From Adenophora triphylla var. japonica (Eukaryota; Streptophyta; Magnoliopsida; Asterales; Campanulaceae), in assembly GCA_022495995.1 (NCBI GenBank), contig JAFEMH010006990.1, positions 1 through 64,000 on the forward strand: 64,000 nt of DNA, written 5' to 3'. A program made the translations under genes and the position numbers. Of the stretch, positions 34,632 to 46,150 are shown piece after piece (position 1 is the stretch's first letter; every line of letters starts with the position of its first letter). The notes beneath the pieces were generated by a model that saw only the letters and a program-made list of their open reading frames with translations, made no database searches and was not told the origin of the DNA.

Positions 34632-37183
34632 TTAGGTGAGTTCAGGAGTTCCTTGCTTATCGACCCTGACGGCCGCCTTATCTGCCACCAGATTATCATC
34701 GTCCCCTTTCTCCTTGGCATCAGTTGTGAACTTATCGGAGGGCGGGAGCTCAAAGCATTTTACCAAATCCGGCTTTGCCACGGTCACATGCTTGTTGCAA
34801 TCAAACCAATCATTCTCAACATTTGTTGCGACTAAAACATCTAGCTTGCTAAGGGAAATGTCAAAGGCTATTGACTTCACAGAGCTTGAATCCTGAGTCT
34901 CAATCATGTTTAAACTCGTGTTGTTTGGGAAATGATCATTGGCAGTGTTGAGATCATTGAGATGCTCGAGTTTGCCCTCCTTAATTAACCCCTGAATTGC
35001 CTTTCTCAAAGCTATACAGTTGTCAGTTGTATGACCGTGATATTGGTGGAAAGCACAGTGCTTAGTGGTCTCCAAAGGGATGTTGGGGTCCTTGGGCTGA
35101 TAGTTTTTCATGGGTTCGAGGAGACCCTGCTTTACCAAGCCATTTAAAACTTTACTTAAGGGTACGCTCAAATCCTCAGGATGTGGTTTCTCCCTTAGGG
35201 GGGAATAAACTCTTAGTGCTCTTTGATCTGAACCTTGGTCATTGACTTGGTCACCATTCTGAACAGAGTCTGTCGGTTTTGGTCCATTGGGGCGCTCAAG
35301 CTTGCCTGCTTCAATTAACCCTTGGACTGCTCTCTTCAAGGCTATGCAGTTGTCGGTCGTGTGGCCATAATGGCTATGGAAGGTGCAATGCTTATTCATG
35401 TCGAGGAGTGTATTTGAGCTCCTTGGATGGTAGTCTCTGAGAGGCTCCAGGAGGCCTAGCTTTACTAAAGCCTTGAAAATTGAGTCCATGGGTATCCCAA
35501 AATCATCAAAATGTTCTTGCTGTCTTAGAGGACCACTATTTATTGGTACCTTTTTGATGCCGTCGATTGTACACAATGCCTTCTTTCCTTTATCGGATGT
35601 TGCAGCCGTGTTGGAAGGGTAAGGTCTATAGCAGTGAGACATTTTCAGACCAGAAGTGCTTCCTCGTGCACGAACCCTTTTTATGTAATCATCGATGTAA
35701 GCATCGAGATTCGACTCCTTTGTGTCAGATACGCGAGATTGGTAGGGTGAGATGGCTTGAGTCGAGCGATTGTCGACACTTTCGCTGCTAGGCTTTTCCT
35801 GTATTTTCTTAATTGGCTCTACCAATATTCCTTCGAACGAGTCAATAGGAGCATTAGGACCACATGACCTCGCCACAAGATTGGCATCAGCAAATGAAAC
35901 CACAGTAGGAAGTACCCTGGTGGGAGAGATGACAGTCTGAGCATTCAAAGCGTGACCGTGACCTTCCTTGTAAGTCAAACTTGAAGCATAAGAATACGAA
36001 CCAAAGGATCGGGAATGGTGAGACTCATAAGGGGCCTCATAAGGTCTGACAGCTGTCGAAGATGGGGATATATGGCTCGTAATAGTTGAATACCAGGGGT
36101 GTGCGAGCGCCGATCCGAAGGCTGAAGATATGAGGTTCGAGGCACCATAAAAGTAGGACTGAACGTGTCTTGACCACACTGAGGAACGTGACTAGAAGAG
36201 CAATGCGTATACTGTACTTGATGAGCAGGAGCAGCTTGCGTAACAGCTGAGTGAAGAATTGGATGAGGAGCATTTGACCTTATCTGACTTCCCAACTGGA
36301 GGGTCGGGGTAGAGCTTGGAGGATGCGGTAAATACAGTGAGCCTGATAAAGTAGTGATAAAAGCCTGGTGGCCCATGTGAGCTTGCAATATTACAGGGGC
36401 AAGTGGGCTTTGAGAATTGACGGAAGCAAGCTGACCCTCTCCGAACCATGGGGCCTGAGGAGCGAACTGACCCAAATTGGCTTGCGGGATCATGTCAAAC
36501 TGTCGGGCTTGGGAAGCTGCAAACTGACCCATCCCAAGATGATGGCCCGATCCTGACTGGGGCTGCAAAGTGGTACACTGACCCATTCCAAGATGTAGGG
36601 GGAAAACAAACTGATTCAAATCCAGTGGTGAAACCTGAGAGGCACCAGGGGTAGGTTGACCTAGATGAGACTGATGGGTAGTACAAAGCTGTTGGAGCTG
36701 AGAGATTGGGGTAGCTGTAGCATTTGCTCTCTGTTGGTAGTGAACAAAGCTGGGTCTTATCTGAGGAGGTGAGGGCGTTGGAACCTTGATGGCTTGAGAC
36801 ATCGGAAAGGACTGAAAAGGGGTAGTCCTTGGTAAGGGATCATATGTGGATGGAGGAGGGCATTGGTTATATGATGGAGGAGCTGAAATCACTGCCTCTG
36901 GAGTCTCATCTTCTACTATGACCAATGAACCATTGGTTTTAACCACTATCTGAACCCCATGACTATGGAGTGCTTTGATAAGCATGGCTTGCTGTTCCTC
37001 ATGGACCTCATGACTGTTTTCCAAGGCTAAGGCTAGCTCTTCTTTCCTAGTCATTTGGTTACCCAAACCACTGCTGTTTTCTGTCAAATCTGCCATTCTG
37101 ACTCTCTGGGCTGACAAAGCTGAGGATTCTGGCGAGCTATCTGAGAATTCTGCACTGACAAGCCGCTGACTCGGTATTTTCAC
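34632..37183 (-). pseudogene. Element B gag, two CHHC knuckle modules, one frameshift
   Basis: Two overlapping minus-strand frames: 37183-35975 and 36179-34632; the shift lies near 36100-36150. The likely start is MADLTENS at 37096 or an in-frame start upstream at 37183. N-terminal part: a short helix with HEVHEEQQAMLIKALHSHGVQIVV, then a long Pro/Gln/Ser-rich middle. C-terminal part: two similar modules about 110 residues apart, each with LxxLVKxGLLEP followed by a knuckle (CTFHSHYGHTTDNC, CAFHQYHGHTTDNC) and IQGLIxxGKLE. No typical gag core is clear, and nothing of pol follows. The frame is otherwise open over 850 codons, so decay is recent. Confidence 0.8.
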
Positions 37184-37201
37184 CCACTTCTTTCTCGCTG
37201 C

Positions 37202-38927
37202 GGGAAAGGGATAGGCAAGGTTTAGACTAGGGGGTAGGTGAGATTTAGACTCGGAGGTAGGTGAGGTTTAGACTCGGAGGTAGGTGTTTAGGCTGAAGGC
37301 TCAAGTAACATGCAATTAAGAATCTTCACGTTTACTTAAAACAGTGTCTTTTATTAATTTCTATTTGGTTGGAAAAGGGGTTGCCCTTCTTTTTCGCAAC
37401 TACTCTAGATCCTGGATCAGTGGTTTCCGTCACTACGTCTATAAGCCCCTCGTATTCCACCTGTATTTCGACCTCCCAGGGTGGACAGCCCCGGGAGAGG
37501 GTCCTATAGGGCACGCGGATCCCACCGACCGAGAGAGAAGAACGCTCCTAATGGGACTAGTGGGTCATAAGAACTTTTAACGCATGAGCGATGCGGATTA
37601 TAATCAAGGCAATGCCGGGAAAGTCTCGTCTTTCAGCCTTAACGGAATTTTGACAGAGTTTCGCTTGCGCGATTGACGTTTTGACTTTTTAGGCAATGTT
37701 CGAGAAGATAATAAGCATGGGTCGGGCGGTAAAAGCCGGATGACGCAGTGTCACATTGAACTTCGTTGCATACGCTGTGCGTGAGTCAAAGTCGAAGTCA
37801 ATGCCGGGCCAAGATCTTGCCAATTTTTTTCCTTGTCGGAATTTCGGCAGAGATCCGCTTGCGCGAAAGATCTTTGGATTTTTGGCACGGACTCGGTCTC
37901 AACTCTTACGCATCCCGTGCGGGTCAAAGTCAAAGTCAATGCTGGAGTCAAGATTCCACCAATTTTTCCTTGTCGGAGTTTCGGCAGAGCTTCGCTTGTG
38001 CGAAAGATCTCGACTTCCGTCATGGGCTAAGGCTTGACCTTTACGAGGATATGCAACTGGGCTATATGACACGGACTAGACCAAAAACTAACCAAAAGTC
38101 ATGGTTTTTTGAAACGTGTGACACGGACTGTGCATTGGTTGACACTGGCTGCTATGGGGAGTTTGGGATGATTTCGTGCGCGTCCGGGAGCATCGTAAGG
38201 CTGTCCGTGACTGCAACTGAACAACCACCCCGGGTTTGAAGGACGTGCGTGCAAAGTGTACAGGATATATAAGGTGCGCGTAGTGTGCGGTCTCCTAAAA
38301 AATGTTTCTTTTTGAGTTAAAACAGAGATTTTCAGAAATGTGTTTTTAAAGGAATGATTTTTCGGGACGGGAAAAAAAAATGCAACAGTTAAGGCACGTA
38401 AATTTTCTGGAGCCTGGTCAGCCTTGGAACTGAATAGCCCCAAGCTGCCTAAGCTACCAGATTAGCCTCAATTTTGTCCTGGTGGAATTGCCAATGAAGT
38501 CGCCCGGCTGGAATCCGAGGCACTTTAAGCCGTACGGCTGCATTGCTCAATTTTCCAGGTTCCAATTCTTTTCACTTTCAGGTTGCTCCCCGAACATTTT
38601 AGGCACCTTTCAGCTCCAGAAGGCTTCCTGTTCAGTATATAAAATATGCACAATTCCCAAGAACCAAGATGCAATGCAAGGCGAGGAAAGAAAAAAAAGC
38701 AAGCACGACAAATGGAATCCGCGACGGGTGGCTAACCCGCTCGAAAGAAAAAAGCTTTCTTTTTATTTTTTCGAAAAGAGATACCGGTACGTGGATTTGT
38801 TAAACCATAACTTTTCCCCGGCTCGTTTTAGGAGGCGTTAAAGGGAAACTTAATGGTTTCCACCTATATACCGGGTATCGTTTTTTTTATTTTTTTTTAA
38901 AAAATGAAAGCTTTCTCCTTTGGTATA
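37202..38927 (-). other. Element B leader
   Basis: Untranslated region between PBS and gag; on the minus strand it ends with the acceptor-like 'tttcccgcag' (cut at about 37200/37201). Contains three GCAA-type hairpins, listed with A's leader repeats, and dyads near 38500-38545. ORFs such as 37766-38239 (+) are shadows of this repeat. Confidence 0.7.
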
Positions 38928-38945
38928 TCCCCAGCGGAGTCGCCA
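38928..38945 (-). other. Primer-binding site of B
   Basis: TCCCCAGCGGAGTCGCCA in + reading, directly beside the 5' LTR that starts at 38949. Confidence 0.9.
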
Positions 38946-38948
38946 AAC

Positions 38949-40689
38949 TGTGAATGTGGGGGCCCAAATCTTTTTTGTGTTTTATTTGGATTCATTTGAT
39001 TTTGAAAACATCCGGTTTAATTTGAAAAAAACGGAGTCGCCACGCCATTTTGATTTCCTCAAAACTTTGAAAAAAAGGAATAAGGGTCCGGAGGTTAAGT
39101 TACCCCTTGGGAAGAACGTTTGGCGTTCACCCAAGGTGCCTTTCCGAAGCAAGTCTCCCAAGATCCCATTTTTCGTGCTTGCTTGCATGCTTTCTTGTGT
39201 GCATATGTTGAAAAGAGGGGGGGTGTTCCAAGTTGTCTTCCGGACGTATAAACCATTTAGTTGGTTATCGCTCGGGATTCCTTGGATTTTTATGTGTTCG
39301 GGACTTTGATTCCGTCTTAATCTTGGGCTTGTGATCATCACTACTTGACCTTGGGTCACGTGTGATCGAGAGAAGGACTCTCTCTTATAGTTCAAAAGTG
39401 AGGTTCTTTAGAAAGGAATATCCTTAGCCCATCAATCCTACATCTTGAGACGATTGAGCTTATGTAGGGACTATTATGCTCATCTCAAGTGATAATCGGA
39501 GATATAGGGTTCAAGATTTATCCATTTCTAAAGGGATTATGGCACCTTTAATGGAGGAAACGATGTAAAGATGGGATCTTTACATCGGTCCGCTCCAAAG
39601 GATGCATCAAGTACCAAAGGGGACTAGGGAAAGGGTATAAAGATTGGATCTTTATGCTCTTCCTATGCTTTCCGTGCCTTAGGAAGGTCACTAAGCAATC
39701 CTAGGAAAGAGAGATCCAACCATGAGGGACATGAAGGATGCATTCTAAACTAAAGATGACATTTTTAATGTAAAAGATGACATTTTGGGTGCAAAGGATG
39801 CTATTTGATTGCAAAGGATACTTTTTTGATATAAAGAAATGATTTTTAATGCAAAGGATGCAACTTTTATATGTAAAAATGACATTTCAAGTGCAAAGGA
39901 TGCTACTTTTATGCAAAGGATGCTACTTTATATGAAAAGATGTCATTTTGAGAGCAAAGGATGCTACTTTTCACATCACCATGTGAGAGATCCACCCTAG
40001 AACAAGCCTTTTTTGAGGTCTTATTTGTTCATCCTTGGATTGGATCCTCCATGGATCCTATGTGATAGGGGAATAGGGGTAGGATGATTTACATGCTTAA
40101 AGAAGGAATCTTTAATGACAATATATCAAACACCAAGCAAGTATATAATAATATGGAAAGCAAGGAGCAATATATCACATAAATACAAGTATATTTCAAG
40201 AAAAAGGGGAGGAGAGGTTACCAATGGTGGTGTTCCTCTATCTCTTTGAAGTTTGCCTAGGGAAGGACCAACTTTGGAAGGTTTTGAAGAGGAGGGAGGT
40301 GGTTTTTGGCACTCTCAACTTTCTGTAATTTCGTGGTGGTATTTTGGCAGAGTAACAATGCTCCAAAAAACTCTCCTCAAATGAATAGAGGAGATCTCTA
40401 TTTATAGGCAGTCTGGCAACAGCTAATGAAGCCGTGCTGCTGGGAGTTCTTGGCTAATGCAGCCGTGCGGCATTATCCTTTATGACTCAGCATATTTCTA
40501 GAATCATGCAAGGTGGCCTTCTAGAAAGGCATTTCCACCGAAGGAATACGTGGAATTTTAATTCCTAGTAAGTCCTTCGCCCCTCGGAAGGTTCAGAAAA
40601 GTTCCCGAATTGCCCCTGAACTTTAGGAAAGTCCGGGGAATTGCCGGGAAACTTAACCGGAAGGCATGAGCCAGATTTGGGTACTTACA
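38949..40689 (-). mobile_element. Element B 5' LTR
   Basis: 1741 bp, closely similar to 27553-29284; followed by ATCGC (40690-40694). PBS-like core inside U5 near 39032-39043. Confidence 0.95.
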
Positions 40690-41140
40690 ATCGCGCGTGC
40701 GTTGAAAGTTCCTATGACCCACTAGACCCATTAGGAGCGTTCTTCTCTCTCGATCGGTGGGATCCGCATGCCCTATAGGACCCTCGCCCGGGGCTGTCCA
40801 CCCTGGGAGGTCGAAATACAGGTGGAATATGAGGGGCTTATAGACGTAGTGATGGAGCCCACTGATTCAGGATCTAGAGTAGTTGCGAAAAAGAAGGGCA
40901 GAACCCCTTTTCCAACCAAATAGAAATTAATAAAAGACACTGTTTTAAGTAAACTGGAAGATTCTTAATTTGCATATTGCTTGAGCCTTCAGCCTAAACA
41001 CCTACCCCGAGTCTAAACCTCTCCTATCCCTTTCCCGCAGCGAGAAAGAAGTGGGTGAGAACACCGGACAACAGTTTGTCGGCATAGAGGTCTCAAATAA
41101 CCCATCAAAATCTTCAAGTCTCAACTTCCCAGTGTCATAA
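40690..41140 (+). other. Element A leader, second part, with acceptor-like site
   Basis: Resumes A after B: the joined sequence matches B's own leader at 37580-37600, which proves the insertion point. 'ctatccctttcccgcag' ends at 41040, a good splice acceptor. B has the same site, and C has 'tcccctgcag' ending at 52704. A leader intron is suggested but no donor was identified. Confidence 0.65.
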
Positions 41141-41935
41141 ATGGCCAACGTGGTAATCGACAATGGTAATAACCAAGCAGTTGGGGAGGCCATCCCAGTT
41201 CAACCCAGGCCCCACATCTGGTATGATGTGTGTGATTGTGAGGACTGTTTGGAATATGAGTATCAAGAATGGATTAACGAGGATGCTTCTTCAAGAAACA
41301 AGAAGAAGAGGAAGTCCATGCAACAGAAATTAAAGGAAAGGTACGAAGCTGGGGACAAGAGCGTGGGAACTTTAGGAGAGCCTTCAGGCAAATTTGATTA
41401 TTACGTCAGTTATGCCAAGGAGCCTACCAAAGAACTGGTCATCCAGAACACAGTCCAGCCTGATACTCCTGTTGTCATTGACCCTCTTGAGGCAGAGAGC
41501 TCTGAGTTTGTTGACATTGTGAAGTTCAACGAAAAGTTAGCAGATTTGGAAGCAGAATACAAAAAGCCTATAGAATACATGGTCAATCAAGGAAGGATCA
41601 AAGTCTCCCCTGAAGAAGAATTCATCAGCATAATCCAGGCCAACCCTCCGGTTGGCTACACTGATAAGGTTGTGATATCGAAGATTGGTAAAGAGAAGAT
41701 GACTTATCAGCAGTATATTGATAAGATGAGCCAGACCCTCTGGTCAATGAGTCCGGTTGTCACAGACGAGCTCGCCGAGAGATTGCATCAAGCTTCCCTA
41801 GCTCCCCTCACAGTCTTTCCAAGGTACCGGCCTACCAATGATTTTCGACAAGTTTTTGATCAGTTCGAAGTTTCCAACTTTATGAAGAATGCTGACAAGA
41901 CTGCTACTCCCCAGGGTAAAAGCAGGAAAGAGTGA
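41141..41935 (+). CDS. Sense ORF of unknown function at the gag position of element A
   Basis: Open frame of 264 codons, ATG to TGA, 100 bases after the acceptor-like site. Not recognised. Features: WYDVCDCEDCLEYEY near residue 27 (a CxCxxC cluster), a Lys/Arg-rich patch (residues 50-65), acidic middle, C-terminal half with IQANPPVGYTDKVVI and YQQYIDKMSQTLW. No gag core, no zinc knuckle and no protease DTG. Ogre elements are known to carry an extra ORF before gag; this may be its counterpart with gag-protease deleted, or a replaced gag. The intact frame contrasts with the broken pol that follows. Confidence 0.55.
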   Translation: MANVVIDNGNNQAVGEAIPVQPRPHIWYDVCDCEDCLEYEYQEWINEDASSRNKKKRKSMQQKLKERYEAGDKSVGTLGEPSGKFDYYVSYAKEPTKELVIQNTVQPDTPVVIDPLEAESSEFVDIVKFNEKLADLEAEYKKPIEYMVNQGRIKVSPEEEFISIIQANPPVGYTDKVVISKIGKEKMTYQQYIDKMSQTLWSMSPVVTDELAERLHQASLAPLTVFPRYRPTNDFRQVFDQFEVSNFMKNADKTATPQGKSRKE

Positions 41936-42009
41936 AACCCCAGTCCAACCCGCGTCAAACACTTCGAGTCAATAAGTAGTGTAGGGTCCAGAGTCAGTAG
42001 GGTCAAAAG

Positions 42010-45000
42010 TCAGTTGAGTCAGGAATATTTGAATTCCAATCCTCCGAGTCATCCGAAGGCCTCACGCCTGAGGATTATGAATATGCAACCAATGTCATCT
42101 TTCCTCTTGCTTTGAATGAAATGACAGATCTTTCTGAGTATCCCCTTATTGCCAACTTAACAAATGATAAATTAACTAAAAACTTAACAACAGTTAATAA
42201 TGAATCATTTGAACAAGATGCAAACACACTAAACGAACAATACATTAAAGAAATCTTTAAGCAGGTTACAGACAAAGAGGAAAACCGGGCCCAAGGTGCC
42301 AAGGAGGTTTTGACAAGTGTTAACTTGGGTACTGTCGAGGAACCTAAAGAGACACAGATTGGAAACTTCTTCCAGGGGGTTGAACGGGACAGACTGGTCA
42401 ATCTGCTCAGAGAATACATGGACGTTTTTGCATGGTCGTACAGGGATATGCCGGGGCTAGACAGTTCGATAGTAGAGCACAGAATCCCTCTAGCACCGAG
42501 CATGCTAAGCCGCAAAGCGAACTGAGGAAGATCAAGCCAGAATGGTCTCTACAGGTCAAAGAAGAGATTGAGAAGCTATTGTGGGTAGGATTCATCAGAG
42601 TCATCGAATATCTGACATGGTTATCCAACATTGTGACTGTAACTAAGGCCAATGGGAAGGTGCGCTACTGTGTAGATTTTCGGGATATGAACAAAGCCAG
42701 CCCCAAAGACGATTATCCCTTGCCAAACATAGATATTTTGGTGGACGCCACTGCCAACTACGAAGTCAAATCCTTCATTGATGGCTTTGCTGGCTACAAC
42801 CAGATCAAGATGGCCGAGGAGGACCAAGAAAAGACAGCCTTCACCACACTGTGGGGAACGTACTGCTATACAGTGATGCCGTTTGGGCTTAAGAATGCCG
42901 GGGCTACTTAGCAGAGGGCAGCGACCGCACTTTTTCATGACATGATCCACAAGGAGATTGAAGTCTACGTCGACGACATGATAGTCCACTCCAAAGGCGA
43001 GGATGGGCATCACTTTGTTGACCTGCGAAAGTTCTTTGAGAGGCTGAGACAGCATTCCATGAGACTAAACCCTGCCAAATGCACCTTTGGAGTAACAAGG
43101 GGAAAAGTACTTGGGTATATGGTCACAGGGTGAGGTATCGAAGTCGATCCCCGAAAGATCAAAGCCATTATGGACATGAGGCCACCTCGAACCCAGACAG
43201 AGGTCAAAAGCTTTATGGGCAAGCAACAGTACATCAGCCGCTTCGTCAACCAGTTGACCACTATGTGCGGCCCATCTTCAAGCTCATGAAGTAGAATGTA
43301 GACACAGAATGGACCGAGGAATGCCAGGATGCCTTTGATCAAATCAAGGCATACTTAGTACATCCTCCGGTGCTATGCCCCCCACATAGACAGAAACCTC
43401 TTCTGCTCTATCTCACTGTCACTGATACGGAAGTTGGGGCTATGCTTGCTCAGTAGAAGAAATACTCTCGAATAGAGAATGCCATTTACTTTGTCAGCCG
43501 AAAGCTGCAGGGAAGTGAGCTCAATTACTCAGCATGTGAAAAGACTTGTGCAGGACTGGTCTAGGTAGTCGGTAAGCTGAAGCACTACATGCAAGCCCAC
43601 CCTGTGAACTTGGTCTCGAAAATGGACCCCATCAAGTACATCTTCGACAAGCCTTCCCTCTCGATGCGCCTAGCAAAGTGGTCCTTCTTCTTAGCTGAGT
43701 ATGAAATCAACTATGTGACGAGAAAGGCCATCAAGGGTCAAGCATTGTCAGACCATCTGGCAAACTTCCCTAGCAATGAGGACCGCGGTCCTGAACCCCA
43801 ATTCCCAGATGAAGGGATCTTCGTAGTTGAGCCTAAAAACCAATGACAGCTATTCTTTGACGGAGCTGCTAACAAAAGAGGAAATGGCGTAGGGATGCTA
43901 CTGGTCTATCCGAAAGATGAGCACAAGCCCATAGCCCTCAAGTTGAATTTCCCTGCCACGAACAATGTCGCCAAATACGAAGCTTGCATTGCGGGTTTAG
44001 AGGCTGCTTTAGAAATAAATGTCAAGGAGCTCGAAGTTTATGGAGACTCAGCCCTGATCATCAACCAGATATCCAACAAATGGAAGACTGTAGACCCTAA
44101 CCTTCAGAGGTATCATGCCTACATGGAGGAATTGACTGAGCAGTTCAGAGAAGTGACCTTCCATTACCTGCCAAGGGAAAAGAACAGATTCGCAGATGCT
44201 TTAGCCACTCTAGCCTCACTGGTAGAGATCCCCGAGGGAAAGGCCATAAAACCCTTCAGAGTGGGTAGAAGAGAAGCCCCAGCTTTCTGTTGTGAAGTAA
44301 ACTTGGGACCCGAGCCTGTCAAGGAACCCTGGTACAGTCAGATTTACCAGTTCCTCAAAGATGGAGAGTCAACTTTCAGAGATGAAGAAGGTAGACCAAA
44401 AGAAGGCATTAAGGCCAAGAGCTTGCAAGCCCTGAAACGGTTGGCCTCCCATTATGTCATTCTAGGGGGCGACCTGTACAAGAAACGGTACCATGGACCA
44501 CTCCTCCTGTGTGTCACCCAAGAAAGGGCCAGAGAGTTGATGACCGAAGTCCACAATGGTCCCTGCGGTCCTCATATGAATGCCAGAGCATTGATGCAAG
44601 TGATCCTCAGAATGGGTTACTACTGGATCTCCATGGAAACAGACTATGTCCAGCATGTCCGAGCGTGCGACAAATGCCAACGGTTTGCCAACCTCAACCA
44701 TCTCCCGCCTCATGACCTGTACTGCATGACGACTCCTTGGCCATTTGCAACTTGGGGTATTGACGTGATAGGGAAGATAGCCCCGGCAGGAAGCAATGGG
44801 CATGAATTCGTGTTAGTAGCAGTAGACTACTTCACCAAGTGGGTAGAGGCCAAGTCCTACAAGGTCCTACTTCCAGAAAAGTGGCCCAATTCATCAAAGA
44901 AAACATTATGTGAAGATATGGAGTGCCCAATGAGGTCATTTCAGATAACGGGTCGCACTTTGAAGGAGACTGCGATAGATTACTGTCAGAATTCAGGATC

Positions 45001-45590
45001 ACTCGCCACAAGTCGTCCCCATACAGACCTCAGACTAACAGAGCCGTGGAAGCTGCCAATAAGACGCTCGAATGGATCATTCGGAAAATGGCCACCCGTG
45101 GTCGTGATTGGACTGAGAAGCTGCACTTAGCACTCTGGGGCTACAGAACGTCTGTTAGAATAGCTACGGGAGAAACTCCCTTTGCCCTAACTTACGGGAT
45201 GGAAGCAGTGTTGCCAGTGGAGTTGGAAATCCCATCACTAAGGAAAACAGTGTCAACGAAGTAGAGTGGCTGCGCAGACGGCACAATGAATTGGCCCTGC
45301 ACGACGAAAGAAGGCTAAAAGCCATGGAGTACACCCGAGCCTACCAGAGGCAAATGGCCAGGGCATTCAACAAGAAAGTCAAGGCCAGGGACATCAAAGA
45401 GGGTGACTTAGTGTTGAAAGTGAAGCCCCCTACCAGAGATAACCCCCTGGGAAAGTGGGAACCCATTTGGATCGGCCCGTATGTGGTGCAGAAGATACTA
45501 TCGGGAGGAGCCATGAAGCTTGCAGACCTGGATGGCAATCCTTTTGTCCACCCAGTCAACGGCGATAAGCTCCGTAGGTACTATGTCTGA
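42010..45590 (+). pseudogene. Element A pol: reverse transcriptase, RNase H, second RNase H, integrase
   Basis: Domain order: linker with EYMDVFAWSYRDMPGLD (to about 42520); reverse transcriptase (42520-43290) with YVDDM at 42966-42980; RNase H; connection SKMDPIKYIFDKPSL; a second, archaeal-type RNase H (FFDGAAN, KYEACIAGLEAA, YGDSALI, FADALATLAS: D, E, D, D kept); integrase with an HHCC-like finger, catalytic Asp at 44762-44764, second Asp in SDNGSHF (44944-44946) and the Glu before NKTLE; C-terminal GPYVVQKI tail. The second RNase H is a hallmark of Tat elements. Six in-frame stops: 42909, 43131, 43292, 43454, 43562, 43844. Frameshifts near 42500, 43270, 44870 and 45255. No protease seen. 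This copy cannot make a full product. Confidence 0.92.
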
Positions 45591-45636
45591 AAAAAAAATA
45601 TAATAAAAAAAAAAGAAGAAAAGAAAAAAAATTTTA

Positions 45637-45811
45637 GTGCAAAAAGAGTAATACCCAGCTAGGCTGAAAAACCCCAAAAAGGGCGGTCTAGGCAAAAAAC
45701 AGGGTTGCAAATAAAAAAAAAGAGAAAGAAAAAAATCTTAGTGCAAAAAGAGTAATGCTAAGCTAGGCTGAAAACCCAAAAAGGGTGGTCTAGGCAAAAA
45801 ACAGGGTTGCA
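45637..45811 (+). repeat. Twice-repeated conserved box after pol in A
   Basis: Period 104 bp: 'gtgcaaaaagagtaat', 'agctaggctgaaaa', 'agggcggtctaggc', 'aaaaaacagggttgc'. Arms with CTAG and CCC/GGG can fold. Starts 47 bases after the pol stop. Confidence 0.8.
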
Positions 45812-45860
45812 CATAAAAAAAAAAAGGCCAAAAGACCTAATCCTGATAGTTCACCAGAAT

Positions 45861-45917
45861 GAACTACGAAGACCTGAGCCCCTTAGTCTTTCTTGTAAAA
45901 GGGGAATGTAGGCAGCC
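45861..45917 (+). other. Nested-hairpin motif, copy after pol in A
   Basis: GAACTACG pairs with TGTAGG (one G-T pair); inner stem CCCCTT and AAGGGG around a loop of about 15 bases. Confidence 0.6.
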
Positions 45918-46150
45918 AGCAATGGTTCGGTCTAAACAATAAATAAGACAATAAAAGTTTCCATGAAATGTGTCTTATAAATTCTAAGATAATATCTCTT
46001 GTTCATTACAAGTTAAAAACTCCTTGATGAGTTCAAGCACGGTCTACTCTTGACTCTGTTAACCTGCTACAAAGATCTAAAATACAATAAAATGCCTAAT
46101 AAACTACTGTGTTTGCAAATGGCAATAAGGGAATCCTAAGAAAATACCTA

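Larger units (their letters stand above)
27553..40689 (-). mobile_element. Element B: gag-only relative of A, 13.1 kb, inserted in A's leader
   Basis: Minus-strand element: 5' LTR 38949-40689, PBS 38928-38945, leader, gag 37183-34632, long 3' region, purine tract at 29285, 3' LTR 27553-29284. Duplication ATCGC at 27548-27552 and 40690-40694. LTRs are closely similar (a few differences in the first 150 bases), so B is younger than A. No protease or pol. A short piece homologous to the start of PMD exon 2 remains near 30930-30965. Confidence 0.95.

Noticed and set aside
37756..38239. Overlapping + strand ORFs in B's leader
   Set aside because: Shadows of the 133-bp leader repeat; similar phrases appear in several frames and on both strands in A.
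42060..42520. Protease domain upstream of reverse transcriptase in A
   Set aside because: No D-T/S-G motif in any frame here; the part matches the linker before reverse transcriptase only.
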